Positions 29,995-38,425 of a DNA stretch of 64,000 bases are shown here, piece by piece. The position numbers and the translations under genes are program-made. The notes beneath the pieces were generated by a model, which was not told where the DNA came from, searched no databases, and was given only the letters and a program-made list of their open reading frames with translations. The stretch comes from Lentisalinibacter salinarum (lineage in GTDB: Bacteria; Pseudomonadota; Gammaproteobacteria; Steroidobacterales; Woeseiaceae), in NCBI RefSeq assembly GCF_040706555.1, contig NZ_JAPDRH010000002.1, forward strand, positions 1,426,001-1,490,000. Direction: 5' to 3'. How positions within the stretch are numbered: the first letter of the stretch is position 1; every line of letters begins with the position of its first letter.

Positions 29995-30586
29995 GCGCCT
30001 CGCCGTGGCCGCGGTGCTCGCCATCGGACTCTGGCAGCTGGGCGCGGGCGCCTGGCTGCCGCTGAAAGCCTGGGCGGCCCAGAGCCTGCTGCGCGAGGCC
30101 TGGGAGGAGACCCGGCAAGGGGCGCAGGCGGCACGCCCCTGGCCCTGGGCCGATACCTTTCCTGTGGCCCGGCTGGCCGCGATCGGCGGCATGGTGGACC
30201 TCGTCGTGCTGTCCGGCGGCAGCGGCCGCACACTCGCCTTCGGCCCCGGTCACCTGGAGGCCAGCGCGGCGCCGGGCGCGGTTGGCAACACCGTCCTGGT
30301 GGGCCACCGCGACACCCACTTCCGCTTCCTGGCCGAACTGGAGCCCGGTGACGAGCTGGAGCTGGAGATCGCCGACGGCCGCCGGTTGCGCTACCGGGTG
30401 ACCGGCAGCGAGGTCCTGGACGCGCGCACGGACGGCATCGGTCTCGACCATCCGGCCGACCGGCTGACGCTGGTGACCTGTTATCCGTTCGACGCGGTGC
30501 GCCCGGGCGGCCCGCTGCGCTACCTGGTCACGGCAGAGAGGACGGCTGGCGGCCCAGCCACACCCGCAGCAGCCCGGCCGCGCTGA
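29984..30586 (+). CDS. Class GN (marine proteobacterial) sortase
   Basis: 200-residue membrane-anchored transpeptidase that cleaves LPxTG substrates. N-terminal transmembrane helix (LAVAAVLAIGLWQLGAGAW), then a sortase beta-barrel with catalytic H108 in GNTVLVGHRDTHFRFL (source of the GN name), nucleophile C166 in LTLVTCYPF and R179 in GGPLRYLV. GTG start 11 bp inside the end of the target gene, so the two are translationally coupled. Its 3' end overlaps the convergent Nudix gene by 59 bp. Family TIGR03784-type. Confidence 0.93.
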   Translation: MRPERLAVAAVLAIGLWQLGAGAWLPLKAWAAQSLLREAWEETRQGAQAARPWPWADTFPVARLAAIGGMVDLVVLSGGSGRTLAFGPGHLEASAAPGAVGNTVLVGHRDTHFRFLAELEPGDELELEIADGRRLRYRVTGSEVLDARTDGIGLDHPADRLTLVTCYPFDAVRPGGPLRYLVTAERTAGGPATPAAARPR

Positions 30587-31070
30587 TGGCGTCCGTGATC
30601 TCGCCGGCCATCACCATGCGCACCGCGTCCGCGAGCGGCAGCCGCCGGATCGCGAGCTTCTCGGTCTCGTCGAAGGCGGGCTCCCCTGCGGAGAGTTCTT
30701 CGGCGAGGAACACGAAACCGGACTCGTCCGTGATGGAGTTGCTGGTGTGCAGTCGCATCACCTCCTGCCAGCGCTCCGCGGTCAGGCCCGTCTCTTCCTG
30801 CAGCTCGCGCTGCGCCGCCTGCAGCGGTTCCTCGCCGCTGCAGCCGCCCATGGGGATCTCCCAGGACCACTCGCCCAGGGTGTAGCGCTGCTGGCCCACC
30901 AGCCAGGTATCGCCTTCGTCGGAGAGGGGCACGATGCCGATGGCCCGGTTCTTGAAATGGACGTGGCCGTAGCGGTTGTGCCCGCCGTTCGGGTTGACGA
31001 CGTCGTCCTCGAACACCGTGATCCAGTCGTTCTCGTACACCGTCCGCGAGGTGAGTCGTTTCCAGGTCAA
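30528..31070 (-). CDS. Nudix hydrolase
   Basis: 180-residue Nudix pyrophosphohydrolase. The Nudix core AAQRELQEETGL is present, preceded by IPMGGCSGEEP where the usual Gly-Glu spacing is slightly altered. YENDWITVFEDDV at the N-terminus and the general layout resemble ADP-ribose/GDP-mannose pyrophosphatases, but the substrate is not determined. It overlaps the upstream SRPBCC gene by 4 bp, suggesting cotranscription. Convergent with the sortase gene, with overlap. Confidence 0.87.
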   Translation of the reverse strand: MTWKRLTSRTVYENDWITVFEDDVVNPNGGHNRYGHVHFKNRAIGIVPLSDEGDTWLVGQQRYTLGEWSWEIPMGGCSGEEPLQAAQRELQEETGLTAERWQEVMRLHTSNSITDESGFVFLAEELSAGEPAFDETEKLAIRRLPLADAVRMVMAGEITDAISAAGLLRVWLGRQPSSLP

Positions 31071-31513
31071 GACGAATCCTCCTGCTCGAGGAGCGCTTGC
31101 AGACGTGCCATGTCGCCGGCGATGCGCCGGCGCAGGGGGCCCTTCATGAAGGGTGCCAGCAGCCGCGCCCGGAGTCCCTGAAAACGGAACCGGCAGTGCA
31201 CCGTCCAGACGGTCTCACCCTGCGCGGGACTCCCGAACCAGTGGCGGATGCGGCTGACGGCCTGTCCGCCCCGATAGGTGAACTCCAGCAACTCCGGCTC
31301 GCTGGAATCCGTGACGGTCTCCTCCAGCCGCACCTCCCTGCCGTTCTCGTCGTAGACCAGCTCGCAGACGCTGCCCGGCTCGCCGCGGCGCCCGCTGAGC
31401 GTGCGCACGTCCTTCAGCGTCGGCTGCCACGCGGGCAGGCTCCCGGGATCGGCGACCGCGGCCCGGACGGCGGGGATGTCACGGCGGATACGGCGGCTCA
31501 GTTCGATGTTCAC
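31067..31513 (-). CDS. SRPBCC (START-like) family protein
   Basis: 148 residues with the helix-grip pattern of the SRPBCC superfamily: N-terminal IELSRRIRRDIPAVRAAVAD, central strands (VRLEETVTDSSEPELLEF, RIRHWFGSPAQGETVW) and a long C-terminal helix (RRRIAGDMARLQALLEQ). These proteins bind hydrophobic ligands or serve as polyketide cyclase-like or coenzyme Q-binding proteins; nothing specific is readable. First gene of a two-gene leftward unit with the Nudix hydrolase. Confidence 0.7.
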   Translation of the reverse strand: MNIELSRRIRRDIPAVRAAVADPGSLPAWQPTLKDVRTLSGRRGEPGSVCELVYDENGREVRLEETVTDSSEPELLEFTYRGGQAVSRIRHWFGSPAQGETVWTVHCRFRFQGLRARLLAPFMKGPLRRRIAGDMARLQALLEQEDSS

Positions 31514-31614
31514 GGGGTTCTCGGGGCACCGGGAGGCGGGAGGATAACAGCCGCCGCTGCCCGCGGCACTGCCATCGGTTACAGTAGCCGCCCCTGCGCG
31601 TTGGCGATCCTCTC

Positions 31615-32979
31615 ATGCGGCAGCAGACAGCGAAGCTCACCGAAGGTCCGGTCGGCGGCCACCTGGTGGCGATGACGCTGCCGATGATGATCGGCATTTC
31701 GGCCACCATGGGCGTCTACCTGGTGGACACCTGGTTCGTGGGCCAGCTCGGGCCTGATCCGCTGGCCGCCATCGCGTTCACGTTCCCGGTGGTCTTCACG
31801 CTTTCATCGGTGGCCATCGGGCTCGGCGCGGGCACCTCCTCCGTGCTGGCCCGGGCCATCGGCGCCCATGACCCGGAGCAGGCCCGGCGCATCGCCACCG
31901 ACGCCCTGGTGCTCGCCTTCCTGATCACGCTGGTGCTGGCGTTGATCGGGGCGTTCACCATCGAACCGCTGTTCCGCCTGCTGGGCGCCCCGGCGGACAT
32001 GATCCCGATGATCCGCGACTACATGCTGGTGTGGTACGCCGGCATGGTGTTCGTGGTGGTGCCGATGGTGGGCATGGCCTCGCTGCGGGCGACGGGCGAT
32101 GCGCGCATACCGGGCATGCTGATGATCGCCTCGGCGCTGCTTACGGCGGCGCTGGATCCGCTGCTGATCTTCGGCCTCGGTCCGTTCCCGCGTATGGAGC
32201 TTACCGGCGCGGCGGTGGCGGGGCTGATCGGCCGCGCCGCGGCTTTCGTGGGCGCCATCTGGGTGCTGCATTTCCGGCTCGGCCTGCTGACGCTGGATTG
32301 GCCCGGTCTTCCTGCCATTCGGGCCTCGTGGCGGCGCATCCTCCATGTCGGCCTGCCCGCGGCCGGTACCAACGCCATCATCCCTGTCAGCATCGGCGTG
32401 GTGACGGCCATGCTCGCCGACTACGGGCCGGAGGTGGTGGCGGGCTTCGGTGTGGCCAGCCGGGTCGAGGGCATGACGCTGATCACCTTCTTCGCCATGT
32501 CGGCCATCATCGGTCCCGTCGTCGGCCAGAACCTCTCGGCACGGAAGCCGGAGCGCCTGATCGAGGCGCTGTCCCTGTGCACCCGCTTCTGCCTCGGACT
32601 CGGCCTGGTGCTGGCGCTCGCGCTGGCCGTGTTCGGCCGGCCGCTGGCGGCGCTGTTCAGCGAGGAGCCCCGGGTGGTGACGGTGGCGGCCACCTATTTC
32701 CTGATCGTGCCGATCAGCTACGGCACGGCCGGCATGGTCATGGTGATGAACGCCTCGTTCAACGGCATGGGGCGGCCGCTGCCCGCGGTGGTGGTTTCCG
32801 TCATGCGCATGGTGGTCATCTATCTGCCGCTGGCGTGGGCGGGTTCAGCCCTGGCCGGTTACGCTGGCATCTTCGCCGCCTATGCCGCCGCCAACGTCAT
32901 CTGCGGCATCGGCGCGTGGCGCTGGGCGGTGCGCGAGGTGGAGCGGCAGAAGGCGGACATGCTGCGAACCCCTGCCTGA
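31615..32979 (+). CDS. MATE family efflux transporter
   Basis: 454-residue inner-membrane antiporter with about 12 helices. Opening KLTEGPVGGHLVAMTLPMM and the internal repeat (RRILHVGLPAAGTNAIIPVS) are typical of the MATE family; MGVYLVDTWFVGQLGPDPLA is the first-half signature. It differs from the MATE genes at 15.1 and 33.0 kb and looks like a separate subfamily. Exported compound unknown. Faces the DinF-type gene across a 70-bp spacer. Confidence 0.92.
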   Translation: MRQQTAKLTEGPVGGHLVAMTLPMMIGISATMGVYLVDTWFVGQLGPDPLAAIAFTFPVVFTLSSVAIGLGAGTSSVLARAIGAHDPEQARRIATDALVLAFLITLVLALIGAFTIEPLFRLLGAPADMIPMIRDYMLVWYAGMVFVVVPMVGMASLRATGDARIPGMLMIASALLTAALDPLLIFGLGPFPRMELTGAAVAGLIGRAAAFVGAIWVLHFRLGLLTLDWPGLPAIRASWRRILHVGLPAAGTNAIIPVSIGVVTAMLADYGPEVVAGFGVASRVEGMTLITFFAMSAIIGPVVGQNLSARKPERLIEALSLCTRFCLGLGLVLALALAVFGRPLAALFSEEPRVVTVAATYFLIVPISYGTAGMVMVMNASFNGMGRPLPAVVVSVMRMVVIYLPLAWAGSALAGYAGIFAAYAAANVICGIGAWRWAVREVERQKADMLRTPA

Positions 32980-33020
32980 GGGCGGCGGGTGGATCGCGCT
33001 GCGGTGCCGGTTCCGAGACG

Positions 33021-33050
33021 GCCATCTATCGCCATCTATCGCCACCTATC
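33021..33050. repeat. Three tandem 10-bp repeats
   Basis: GCCATCTATC, GCCATCTATC and GCCACCTATC run head to tail between two convergent MATE-family genes; the last unit overlaps the DinF-type stop codon. The tract is more A/T-rich than its surroundings. Probably a small slippage-prone tandem repeat. Confidence 0.7.
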
Positions 33051-34437
33051 AGGCCGACCGGTCGTCGTAGCGCTGCGGCGTTGGCCACGGGTTTGCGACC
33101 ACGCGGCGGTAGTACCAGTGCATGCCGATCCCCCGCGCGCCCATGAAGGCGACGAATGCGAACCACAGGCCGTGATTGCCCCAGGGCTGGGTGAGAAACC
33201 AGACCGGCACGAAGACGCCGAAGGCGGAGAGCACCATGATGTTGCGCATCTCCCGCGCCCGCGTGGCGCCGACGAAGACGCCGTCATAGAGGAAGCTCCA
33301 CACCGAGACCACCGGGGAGGCCACCATCCAGGGCAGGTAGGTCAGGGCCCCCCGCACCACCTCCGGCAGTTCGGTGAGCAGGCGAATGATGGCGGGCCCG
33401 ACGAGTGCGTAGAACAGCGAGAACGCCACCGCCACCGCCAGCGACCAGACCAGGCTGAGACGCACGGCCCTGCGCAGGTTTTCGCGGCTGCGCTCGCCCA
33501 TGGCCTTCCCCACCAGGGCCTCGGCGGCGTGGGCCAGGCCGTCCAGGGCGTAGGAGAGCAGATACTGCAGGTTCAGCAGGATGGCGTTGGCGGCGAGCAG
33601 CACGTCGCCGAGGCGGGCGCTGCGGGCCGTCAGGAAACCCAGCGCGAATATCAGCGCCATCGTGCGCAGGAACAGGTTGCCGTTCACCGAGAAGAACGGC
33701 CCGTACCTGCCGATGCGGGTGAGCGCGGTTCGCTCGAAGCGGCCGGGCCAGCGCTTCAGTTCCCGCGCGACGAACGCGAGACCCACGGCCAGGCCCGTGA
33801 ACTCCGCCACCACCGAGGCCAGCGCCACACCCTCGGTCTTCATGCCGAGCCCGACCACGAACACCAGGTCGAGCACGATGTTGATGAGGTTGATCACCAG
33901 CACGATGGCCAGCGGCACGCGGGCGTTCTGCAGGCCGATGAACCAGCCGACGATGGCGTAGTTGGCCAGCGTCGCCGGCGCGCTCCAAATGCGCACGTCG
34001 AAATACACGCGGGCGAACTCCGCCACCTCGGGGCCGGGTCCGAGCAGCGCCAGCGCGATGCTGCCGGCCGGCTGCTGCAGCGCGATCAGGACGAAGGCGA
34101 TGGCCAGCGCGACGATGACCGCCTGGCCGATGCTGGTGCGCACGGCGGCACCGTCGCGGGCGCCGCAGGCCTGGGCGGCGAGTCCCGTCGTGCCCATGCG
34201 CAGGAAGTTCACGCCGGTGTAGAGGAAGCTGAAGATGGTGGCACCGACGGCCACCGCGCCGAGATACCAGGGCTCCTCGAGATGGCCCATCACGGCGGTG
34301 TCCACCATGCCGAGCAGCGGCACCGAGATGTTGGACAGGATCAGCGGCGCGGCGATGCGCCAGACGTCCCCGTGTGTGGGACCAGGGGTGGCAGGGCTCG
34401 CCGGGCCGGCGCCCGGCGCGTGCCCCTCAGAAGGCAT
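33049..34437 (-). CDS. MATE family transporter, DinF type
   Basis: 462-residue polytopic membrane protein of the DinF branch of MATE transporters. Family elements: WRIAAPLILSNISVPLLGMV, DTAVMGHLEEPWYLGAVAVG, FLRMGTTGLAAQACGARDG and ALDGLAHAAEALVGKAMG. DinF proteins are linked to SOS regulation in E. coli, but here no LexA-like site was identified. It overlaps the upstream acyl-CoA dehydrogenase gene by 11 bp on the same strand and is therefore probably cotranscribed with it. Confidence 0.93.
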   Translation of the reverse strand: MPSEGHAPGAGPASPATPGPTHGDVWRIAAPLILSNISVPLLGMVDTAVMGHLEEPWYLGAVAVGATIFSFLYTGVNFLRMGTTGLAAQACGARDGAAVRTSIGQAVIVALAIAFVLIALQQPAGSIALALLGPGPEVAEFARVYFDVRIWSAPATLANYAIVGWFIGLQNARVPLAIVLVINLINIVLDLVFVVGLGMKTEGVALASVVAEFTGLAVGLAFVARELKRWPGRFERTALTRIGRYGPFFSVNGNLFLRTMALIFALGFLTARSARLGDVLLAANAILLNLQYLLSYALDGLAHAAEALVGKAMGERSRENLRRAVRLSLVWSLAVAVAFSLFYALVGPAIIRLLTELPEVVRGALTYLPWMVASPVVSVWSFLYDGVFVGATRAREMRNIMVLSAFGVFVPVWFLTQPWGNHGLWFAFVAFMGARGIGMHWYYRRVVANPWPTPQRYDDRSA

Positions 34438-35626
34438 TGATGCCGGTGAGTTCCTTGCCGATGATGAGCTGGTGGACGGTCTCGGTGCCCTCGTAGGTGA
34501 TCACGCTCTCGAGATTCAGCATGTGGCGGATGGGCACGTACTCGGCGCTGATGCCGCTGCCGCCGAGGATGTCGCGGGCGTCCCGGGCGATGTCGAGCGC
34601 CATGCGCACATTGTTCCATTTGGCCAGCGACACCTGACTCGGTTGCAGCCGGCCGTTGTCCTTCAGCCGGCCGAGGCGGAGCGACAGCAGCTGCGCGGTG
34701 GTGATGCGCCGCGCCATGTCGGCCATGCGGATCTGGATGGTCTGGGTATGGTTCAGCGGCCGGCCGAACATCTCGCGGTCGGCCGTGTAGGCGAGCACTT
34801 CGGCGAGACAGGCCTGGGCGGCGCCGATGGCGCCCCAGGTAATGCCGTAGCGGGCCTGGGTCAGGCAGGACAGCGGCCCCTTCAGGCCCTTCACGCCCGG
34901 CAGCATGGCGGAGGCCGGCACCCGGACGTCGTCCAGGAACAGCGCGCCGGTGGAGGAGGCGCGCAGGGAGAACTTGTCGTGGATCTCCCGGGCCTCGAAG
35001 CCGGGCGTGTCCGTCTCGACGATGAAGCCGCGCACGCCCTCCGGCGTCATCGCCCAGATCACCGCCACGTCGGCGATGGGGGCGTTGGTGATCCACATCT
35101 TCGCGCCGTTCAACACCCAGTCGTCGCCGTCGCGCTTTGCGTGGGTCTTCATGTTGCCGGGGTCCGAGCCGCCCTGGGGCTCGGTGAGCCCGAAGCAGCC
35201 GATGGCCTCGGCAGACGCCAGCGCGGGCAGCCAGCGTTCCTTCTGCTCGTCGCTGCCGAAGGCGTGGATGGGATACATCACCAGGCTGGACTGCACCGAG
35301 ACGAAGCTCCTCAAGCCGCTGTCGCCCCGCTCCAGCTGCTGGCAGATCAGGCCGTAGGAGACGCCGTTCAGGCCGGCGCAGCCGTAACCCTCTATGGAGC
35401 TGCCGAGCAGCCCCAGTTCGGCCACCTCCGGGATCAGGTCCCCCGGGAAGAGGTGTTTCTCGAAGCACTCCCTGATGACCGGCAGCACCCGGTCGTCGAC
35501 GAAGCGGGCCACGGAGTCCCGCACCATGCGCTCCTCGTCGCCGAGTTCGGCGTCGACGTCGTAGAGATCGAGGGGGTCCAGCCGGTTGCGGCCGGCGCCT
35601 GAGCTGACGGGTTGTGTGCTGGCCAC
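34427..35626 (-). CDS. gcdH: Acyl-CoA dehydrogenase, glutaryl-CoA dehydrogenase type
   Basis: 399-residue flavoenzyme; the family oxidatively decarboxylates glutaryl-CoA to crotonyl-CoA in lysine/tryptophan breakdown. GcdH-like features: DPLDLYDVDAELGDEERMVRD, GCAGLNGVSYGLICQQLERG, the FAD site FGLTEPQGGSDPGNMKT, and the catalytic glutamate in ITYEGTETVHQLIIGKELTG. No decarboxylase-independent variant can be excluded from sequence alone. Upstream of the DinF-type gene. Confidence 0.9.
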   Translation of the reverse strand: MASTQPVSSGAGRNRLDPLDLYDVDAELGDEERMVRDSVARFVDDRVLPVIRECFEKHLFPGDLIPEVAELGLLGSSIEGYGCAGLNGVSYGLICQQLERGDSGLRSFVSVQSSLVMYPIHAFGSDEQKERWLPALASAEAIGCFGLTEPQGGSDPGNMKTHAKRDGDDWVLNGAKMWITNAPIADVAVIWAMTPEGVRGFIVETDTPGFEAREIHDKFSLRASSTGALFLDDVRVPASAMLPGVKGLKGPLSCLTQARYGITWGAIGAAQACLAEVLAYTADREMFGRPLNHTQTIQIRMADMARRITTAQLLSLRLGRLKDNGRLQPSQVSLAKWNNVRMALDIARDARDILGGSGISAEYVPIRHMLNLESVITYEGTETVHQLIIGKELTGINAF

Positions 35627-35726
35627 TGCCGGGCCTCCTGGGTGTGGGATTCGAACGGGCGAAGCGGCGGCGCTTCGGGGCGGTCTGCAAGTATAACAAC
35701 GGCCACGGGAGGCCGCGCCGTCCGTC

Positions 35727-36194
35727 TCAGTACGGTATACCCAGGCGCCGGAAGGCGCCGGCCATCATCCAGACCGGCCCGATCATGAGGTAGTGCAGGT
35801 CCTCGAGCACCCGCAGCCGGCCGCCCTCCAGCAGGTGTCCGACGGCCTGCAGCACCAGTGCGGCCAGGAACAGCGTGAGCGAGGTCTGCCAGAGCGCGGG
35901 CGAGAGTCCTTCCAGCCGTCCCAGGATGCCGGTGGCGGCCAGCACGAACGGCAGCAGCCCGACGGCCAGCGGGATGGAGAGGATGAAATAGTAGACCACG
36001 GCCGAGAGCAGGAACGCCGTGCCCCAGTTCAGTGCCGGGGAGATATCCGTGAAGGCTGCGGGGACCGGCAGCGCCCACAGCAGGCCGGTGAGGCCGACGA
36101 CCGCCAGCGGGACGGCGACGCCGTGCAGCACGCGGTTCAGCCGATGACGGTGATGACGGGAATAACGGTCCAGCCAGAAGTCGGCCGTACGCAT
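35727..36194 (-). CDS. DUF962 (Mpo1-like) membrane protein
   Basis: 155-residue membrane protein with four predicted helices. The opening FWLDRYSRHHRHRLNRVLHG with clustered His, the PLAVVGLTGLLWALPVP helix and the later LLEGGRLRVLEDLHYLMIGP match DUF962/Mpo1-like proteins; yeast Mpo1 is an Fe2+-dependent dioxygenase acting on 2-hydroxy fatty acids. The conserved His residues are present, so a similar lipid oxidation is possible. Bacterial function is not established. Confidence 0.85.
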   Translation of the reverse strand: MRTADFWLDRYSRHHRHRLNRVLHGVAVPLAVVGLTGLLWALPVPAAFTDISPALNWGTAFLLSAVVYYFILSIPLAVGLLPFVLAATGILGRLEGLSPALWQTSLTLFLAALVLQAVGHLLEGGRLRVLEDLHYLMIGPVWMMAGAFRRLGIPY

Positions 36195-36275
36195 GGGCGT
36201 CTCCTCCTGCGGCGCATTCTACATGGGCGCCGGCGCGGAGGGCGCGGTATTAATCCGGTGTTCAGGTTGAACGCG

Positions 36276-36350
36276 TATACTGTGCAACGGTCGGAAATCT
36301 CTGTCCGCCGGAGGTGGTTCCGGACCGGGGATCGCATCGTCGGTGCGATC
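36276..36350 (+). promoter_or_regulatory. Candidate promoter and leader hairpin of the OmpA-family gene
   Basis: TATACT (36276-36281) resembles a -10 element; the -35 is poor, but GTTCA-GGT-TGAAC (36260-36272), a small inverted repeat, lies just upstream and might bind an activator. In the leader, GATCGCA (36330-36336) can pair with TGCGATC (36344-36350) to form a 7-bp hairpin about 40 nt before the start codon. Confidence 0.35.
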
Positions 36351-36391
36351 GAAGAGGACAGTCAAAGAGGAAAACCAAAGAGAGGTCAACC

Positions 36392-37066
36392 ATGGAATCC
36401 AGGAAACTGCTGGTGCTCACCGCCGTCACGATGACGACCTTCACGCTGGGCGCCTGCACGACGCTCGACCCCTACACCCGCGAAGAGAAGACGGCCAGCG
36501 CCACCAAGGGCGCAGCGATCGGTGCGGCGGCCGGCGCGGTCATCGGCCTCATCTCCGGGGACGACGCCGTGGAGCGTCGCCAGCGCGCGCTGATCGGCGC
36601 CGGCATCGGCGCGCTGGCGGGCGGTTCCGTCGGCTATTACATGGACCGCCAGGAGGCGGAACTGCGCGCCGAACTCGAAGGCACCGGCGTGAGCGTCACC
36701 CGCATGGGCGAGAACATCACGCTCAACATGCCGGGCAACGTGACCTTCGCCACGGACAGCGCGGATCTGAATCCCGCCTTCTTCGACGTGCTGAACTCCG
36801 TCGCCAAGGTCCTCGACAAGTACGAGAAGACGGTGGTGGAAGTCGCCGGCCACACGGACAGCACGGGCACCAACGAGTACAACCAGCGCCTGTCCGAGCG
36901 TCGGGCCGCATCGGTGGCGCGCTTCCTCCAGTCCCAGGGCGTGATGGATCAGCGCATCATCACGGTGGGCATGGGTGAGAGCCGGCCGGTCGCCGACAAC
37001 TCGACGGCGGAAGGCCGCCAGGCCAATCGCCGGGTGGAGCTGACGCTGGTGCCCGTCACCGCCTGA
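36392..37066 (+). CDS. OmpA-family lipoprotein with glycine-zipper segment
   Basis: 224 residues: lipoprotein signal with lipobox (FTLGAC), a glycine-zipper membrane segment (KGAAIGAAAGAVIGLISG and ALIGAGIGALAGGSVGYYM), then an OmpA C-terminal domain that binds peptidoglycan (NVTFATDSADLNPAFFDVL, VEVAGHTDSTGTNEYNQRLS, ERRAASVARFL, TVGMGESRP, NRRVELTL). This YiaD-like arrangement tethers the outer membrane to the cell wall. AGAGAGGTC lies before the ATG. It is 6 kb from the sortase island, so I do not assign it to that system. Confidence 0.93.
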   Translation: MESRKLLVLTAVTMTTFTLGACTTLDPYTREEKTASATKGAAIGAAAGAVIGLISGDDAVERRQRALIGAGIGALAGGSVGYYMDRQEAELRAELEGTGVSVTRMGENITLNMPGNVTFATDSADLNPAFFDVLNSVAKVLDKYEKTVVEVAGHTDSTGTNEYNQRLSERRAASVARFLQSQGVMDQRIITVGMGESRPVADNSTAEGRQANRRVELTLVPVTA

Positions 37067-37070
37067 CGGC

Positions 37071-37430
37071 GTGCCCGCCAGACGACGGAAGAAGGGCCGG
37101 TCGGGTGCGGAGCCCGACCGGCCTTTCGACAAGCGCAGGCACGACGAATGGGTGGAGGGCAACGGCCGGGTGGTGCGCCTCCTCGGTGACGACGACGAGT
37201 ATGGCCCCCACCAGCGCTTCGTGGTGAGGACGCCCGCCGGCCAGTCGCTGCTGATTGCGCACAATCTCGAGATGGCCCCGCGGGTGCCGCTGGGAATGGC
37301 CGACCGGATCGGTTTCCGCGGCCTGTACGAGTGGAACGACCTGGGTGGCACCGTGCACTGGACCCACCACGATCCCCGCGGCCTGGAGGAGGGCGGCTGG
37401 GTGGAATACCGGCGCCGTCGTTATTGCTAG
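37071..37430 (+). CDS. DUF3465 domain protein
   Basis: 119 residues from a GTG just after the OmpA-family stop. The core (HQRFVVRTPAGQSLLIAHN, PLGMADRIGFRGLYEWND, GTVHWTHHDPRG) is a DUF3465 domain, an OB-fold-like module of unknown function. Many relatives are exported, but here the N-terminus is short, basic and hydrophilic (PARRRKKGRSG), so this copy looks cytoplasmic or possibly nucleic-acid-binding. Ends before the rpoH terminator. Confidence 0.82.
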   Translation: MPARRRKKGRSGAEPDRPFDKRRHDEWVEGNGRVVRLLGDDDEYGPHQRFVVRTPAGQSLLIAHNLEMAPRVPLGMADRIGFRGLYEWNDLGGTVHWTHHDPRGLEEGGWVEYRRRRYC

Positions 37431-37460
37431 TCGGTGGGTGACAGGCCGCTCACGCCAACG

Positions 37461-37484
37461 AAAAACGGCGCCCGCAGGCGCCGT
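37461..37484 (-). terminator. Rho-independent terminator of rpoH
   Basis: On the minus strand ACGGCGCC-TGCG-GGCGCCGT forms an 8-bp stem with a 4-nt loop, followed by a run of five T (complement of 37461-37465). It stands 42 bp beyond the rpoH stop. Confidence 0.85.
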
Positions 37485-37525
37485 CTTCGCTGGTCTCGTT
37501 AACCGTCCGGGCCCGGCGATAGGCC

Positions 37526-38383
37526 TCAGACCCCCATGCGGGTCTTCAGCTTCTTGATGGCCGCGCTCTCGATCTGACGGATGCGCTCGGCGGAGACGCC
37601 GTAGTGGTCCGCGAGATCCTGCAGGGTCATCTTCTCCTCGCTGAGCCAGCGGCTCTCGAGGATGTGCCGGCTGCGCTCGTCGAGCGCGTTCAGCGCCTCC
37701 ACAAGACGGCCCGAGGTCTCCTGCTCCCAGTCCTCGCCTTCCACGAGCACCGCCGGATCGGCATCCGGGCTCGGCAGATAGTGGGCGGGCGTGTAGGCCT
37801 CCTCGTCGTCCACCGGCAGGTCGAACGTGCTGTCACGGGCTGCCAGCCGTTTCTCCATCTCGGTGACTTCGGCGGTGCTGACGCCCAGGTCCTCCGCCAC
37901 CGCTGCGGTCTCCTCCGCCGACAGCCAGGCGAGGTTCTTCTTGGAGCGGCGCAGATTGAAGAACAGCTTGCGCTGGGCCTTGGTGGTGGCCACCTTGACC
38001 ACACGCCAGTTGCGCAGCACGAACTCGTGGATTTCCGCGCGGATCCAGTGCACGGCGAACGACACGAGGCGCACGCCCACGTCGGGGTCGAAGCGCTTCA
38101 CCGCCTTCATCAGGCCGACGTTGCCTTCCTGGATCAGGTCGTTCAGCGCCAGGCCGTAACCCATGTAGCCCTTCGCGATGTGCACCACGAAGCGCAGGTG
38201 CGCCAGCACCAGCGAACGGGCGGCGTCCAGGTCTTCATCGTCCCGGAAACGCCGCGCGAGCGCCTGCTCCTCGTCCTTGCTGAGCACAGGTACGGAGCCG
38301 ACGGCCTGGATGTAGGCGTCGAGGCTGCCCACCGGACCGGCGAGCATCATTTCCTGTTCTCTGCGAGCCAAAGCTGTCGTCAT
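37526..38383 (-). CDS. rpoH: RNA polymerase heat-shock sigma factor RpoH (sigma-32)
   Basis: Directs transcription of chaperone and protease genes after heat shock. 285 residues. Region 1.2/2 (AHLRFVVHIAKGYMGYGLAL, NDLIQEGNVGLMKAVKRFDP), the RpoH box (QRKLFFNLRR, 137-146) that sets it apart from other sigma-70 proteins, and region 4 with the helix-turn-helix (TLQDLADHYGVSAERIRQIE) are all present. AAGGAA precedes the ATG. Upstream lies a perfect CIRCE element and a TetR-type palindrome, implying control by HrcA and possibly by the divergent TetR protein. The neighbouring ftsYEX genes match the usual gammaproteobacterial linkage, here interrupted by the TetR gene. Confidence 0.96.
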   Translation of the reverse strand: MTTALARREQEMMLAGPVGSLDAYIQAVGSVPVLSKDEEQALARRFRDDEDLDAARSLVLAHLRFVVHIAKGYMGYGLALNDLIQEGNVGLMKAVKRFDPDVGVRLVSFAVHWIRAEIHEFVLRNWRVVKVATTKAQRKLFFNLRRSKKNLAWLSAEETAAVAEDLGVSTAEVTEMEKRLAARDSTFDLPVDDEEAYTPAHYLPSPDADPAVLVEGEDWEQETSGRLVEALNALDERSRHILESRWLSEEKMTLQDLADHYGVSAERIRQIESAAIKKLKTRMGV

Positions 38384-38425
38384 TTCCTTATTCCCTACCT
38401 TTCCCGGTCAGGACTTGCATTCAAA

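Noticed and set aside
36392..37066. OmpA-family gene as a possible component (PdsO type) of the sortase system
   Set aside because: It is 6 kb away from the island, separated by unrelated genes, and resembles common YiaD-like lipoproteins.
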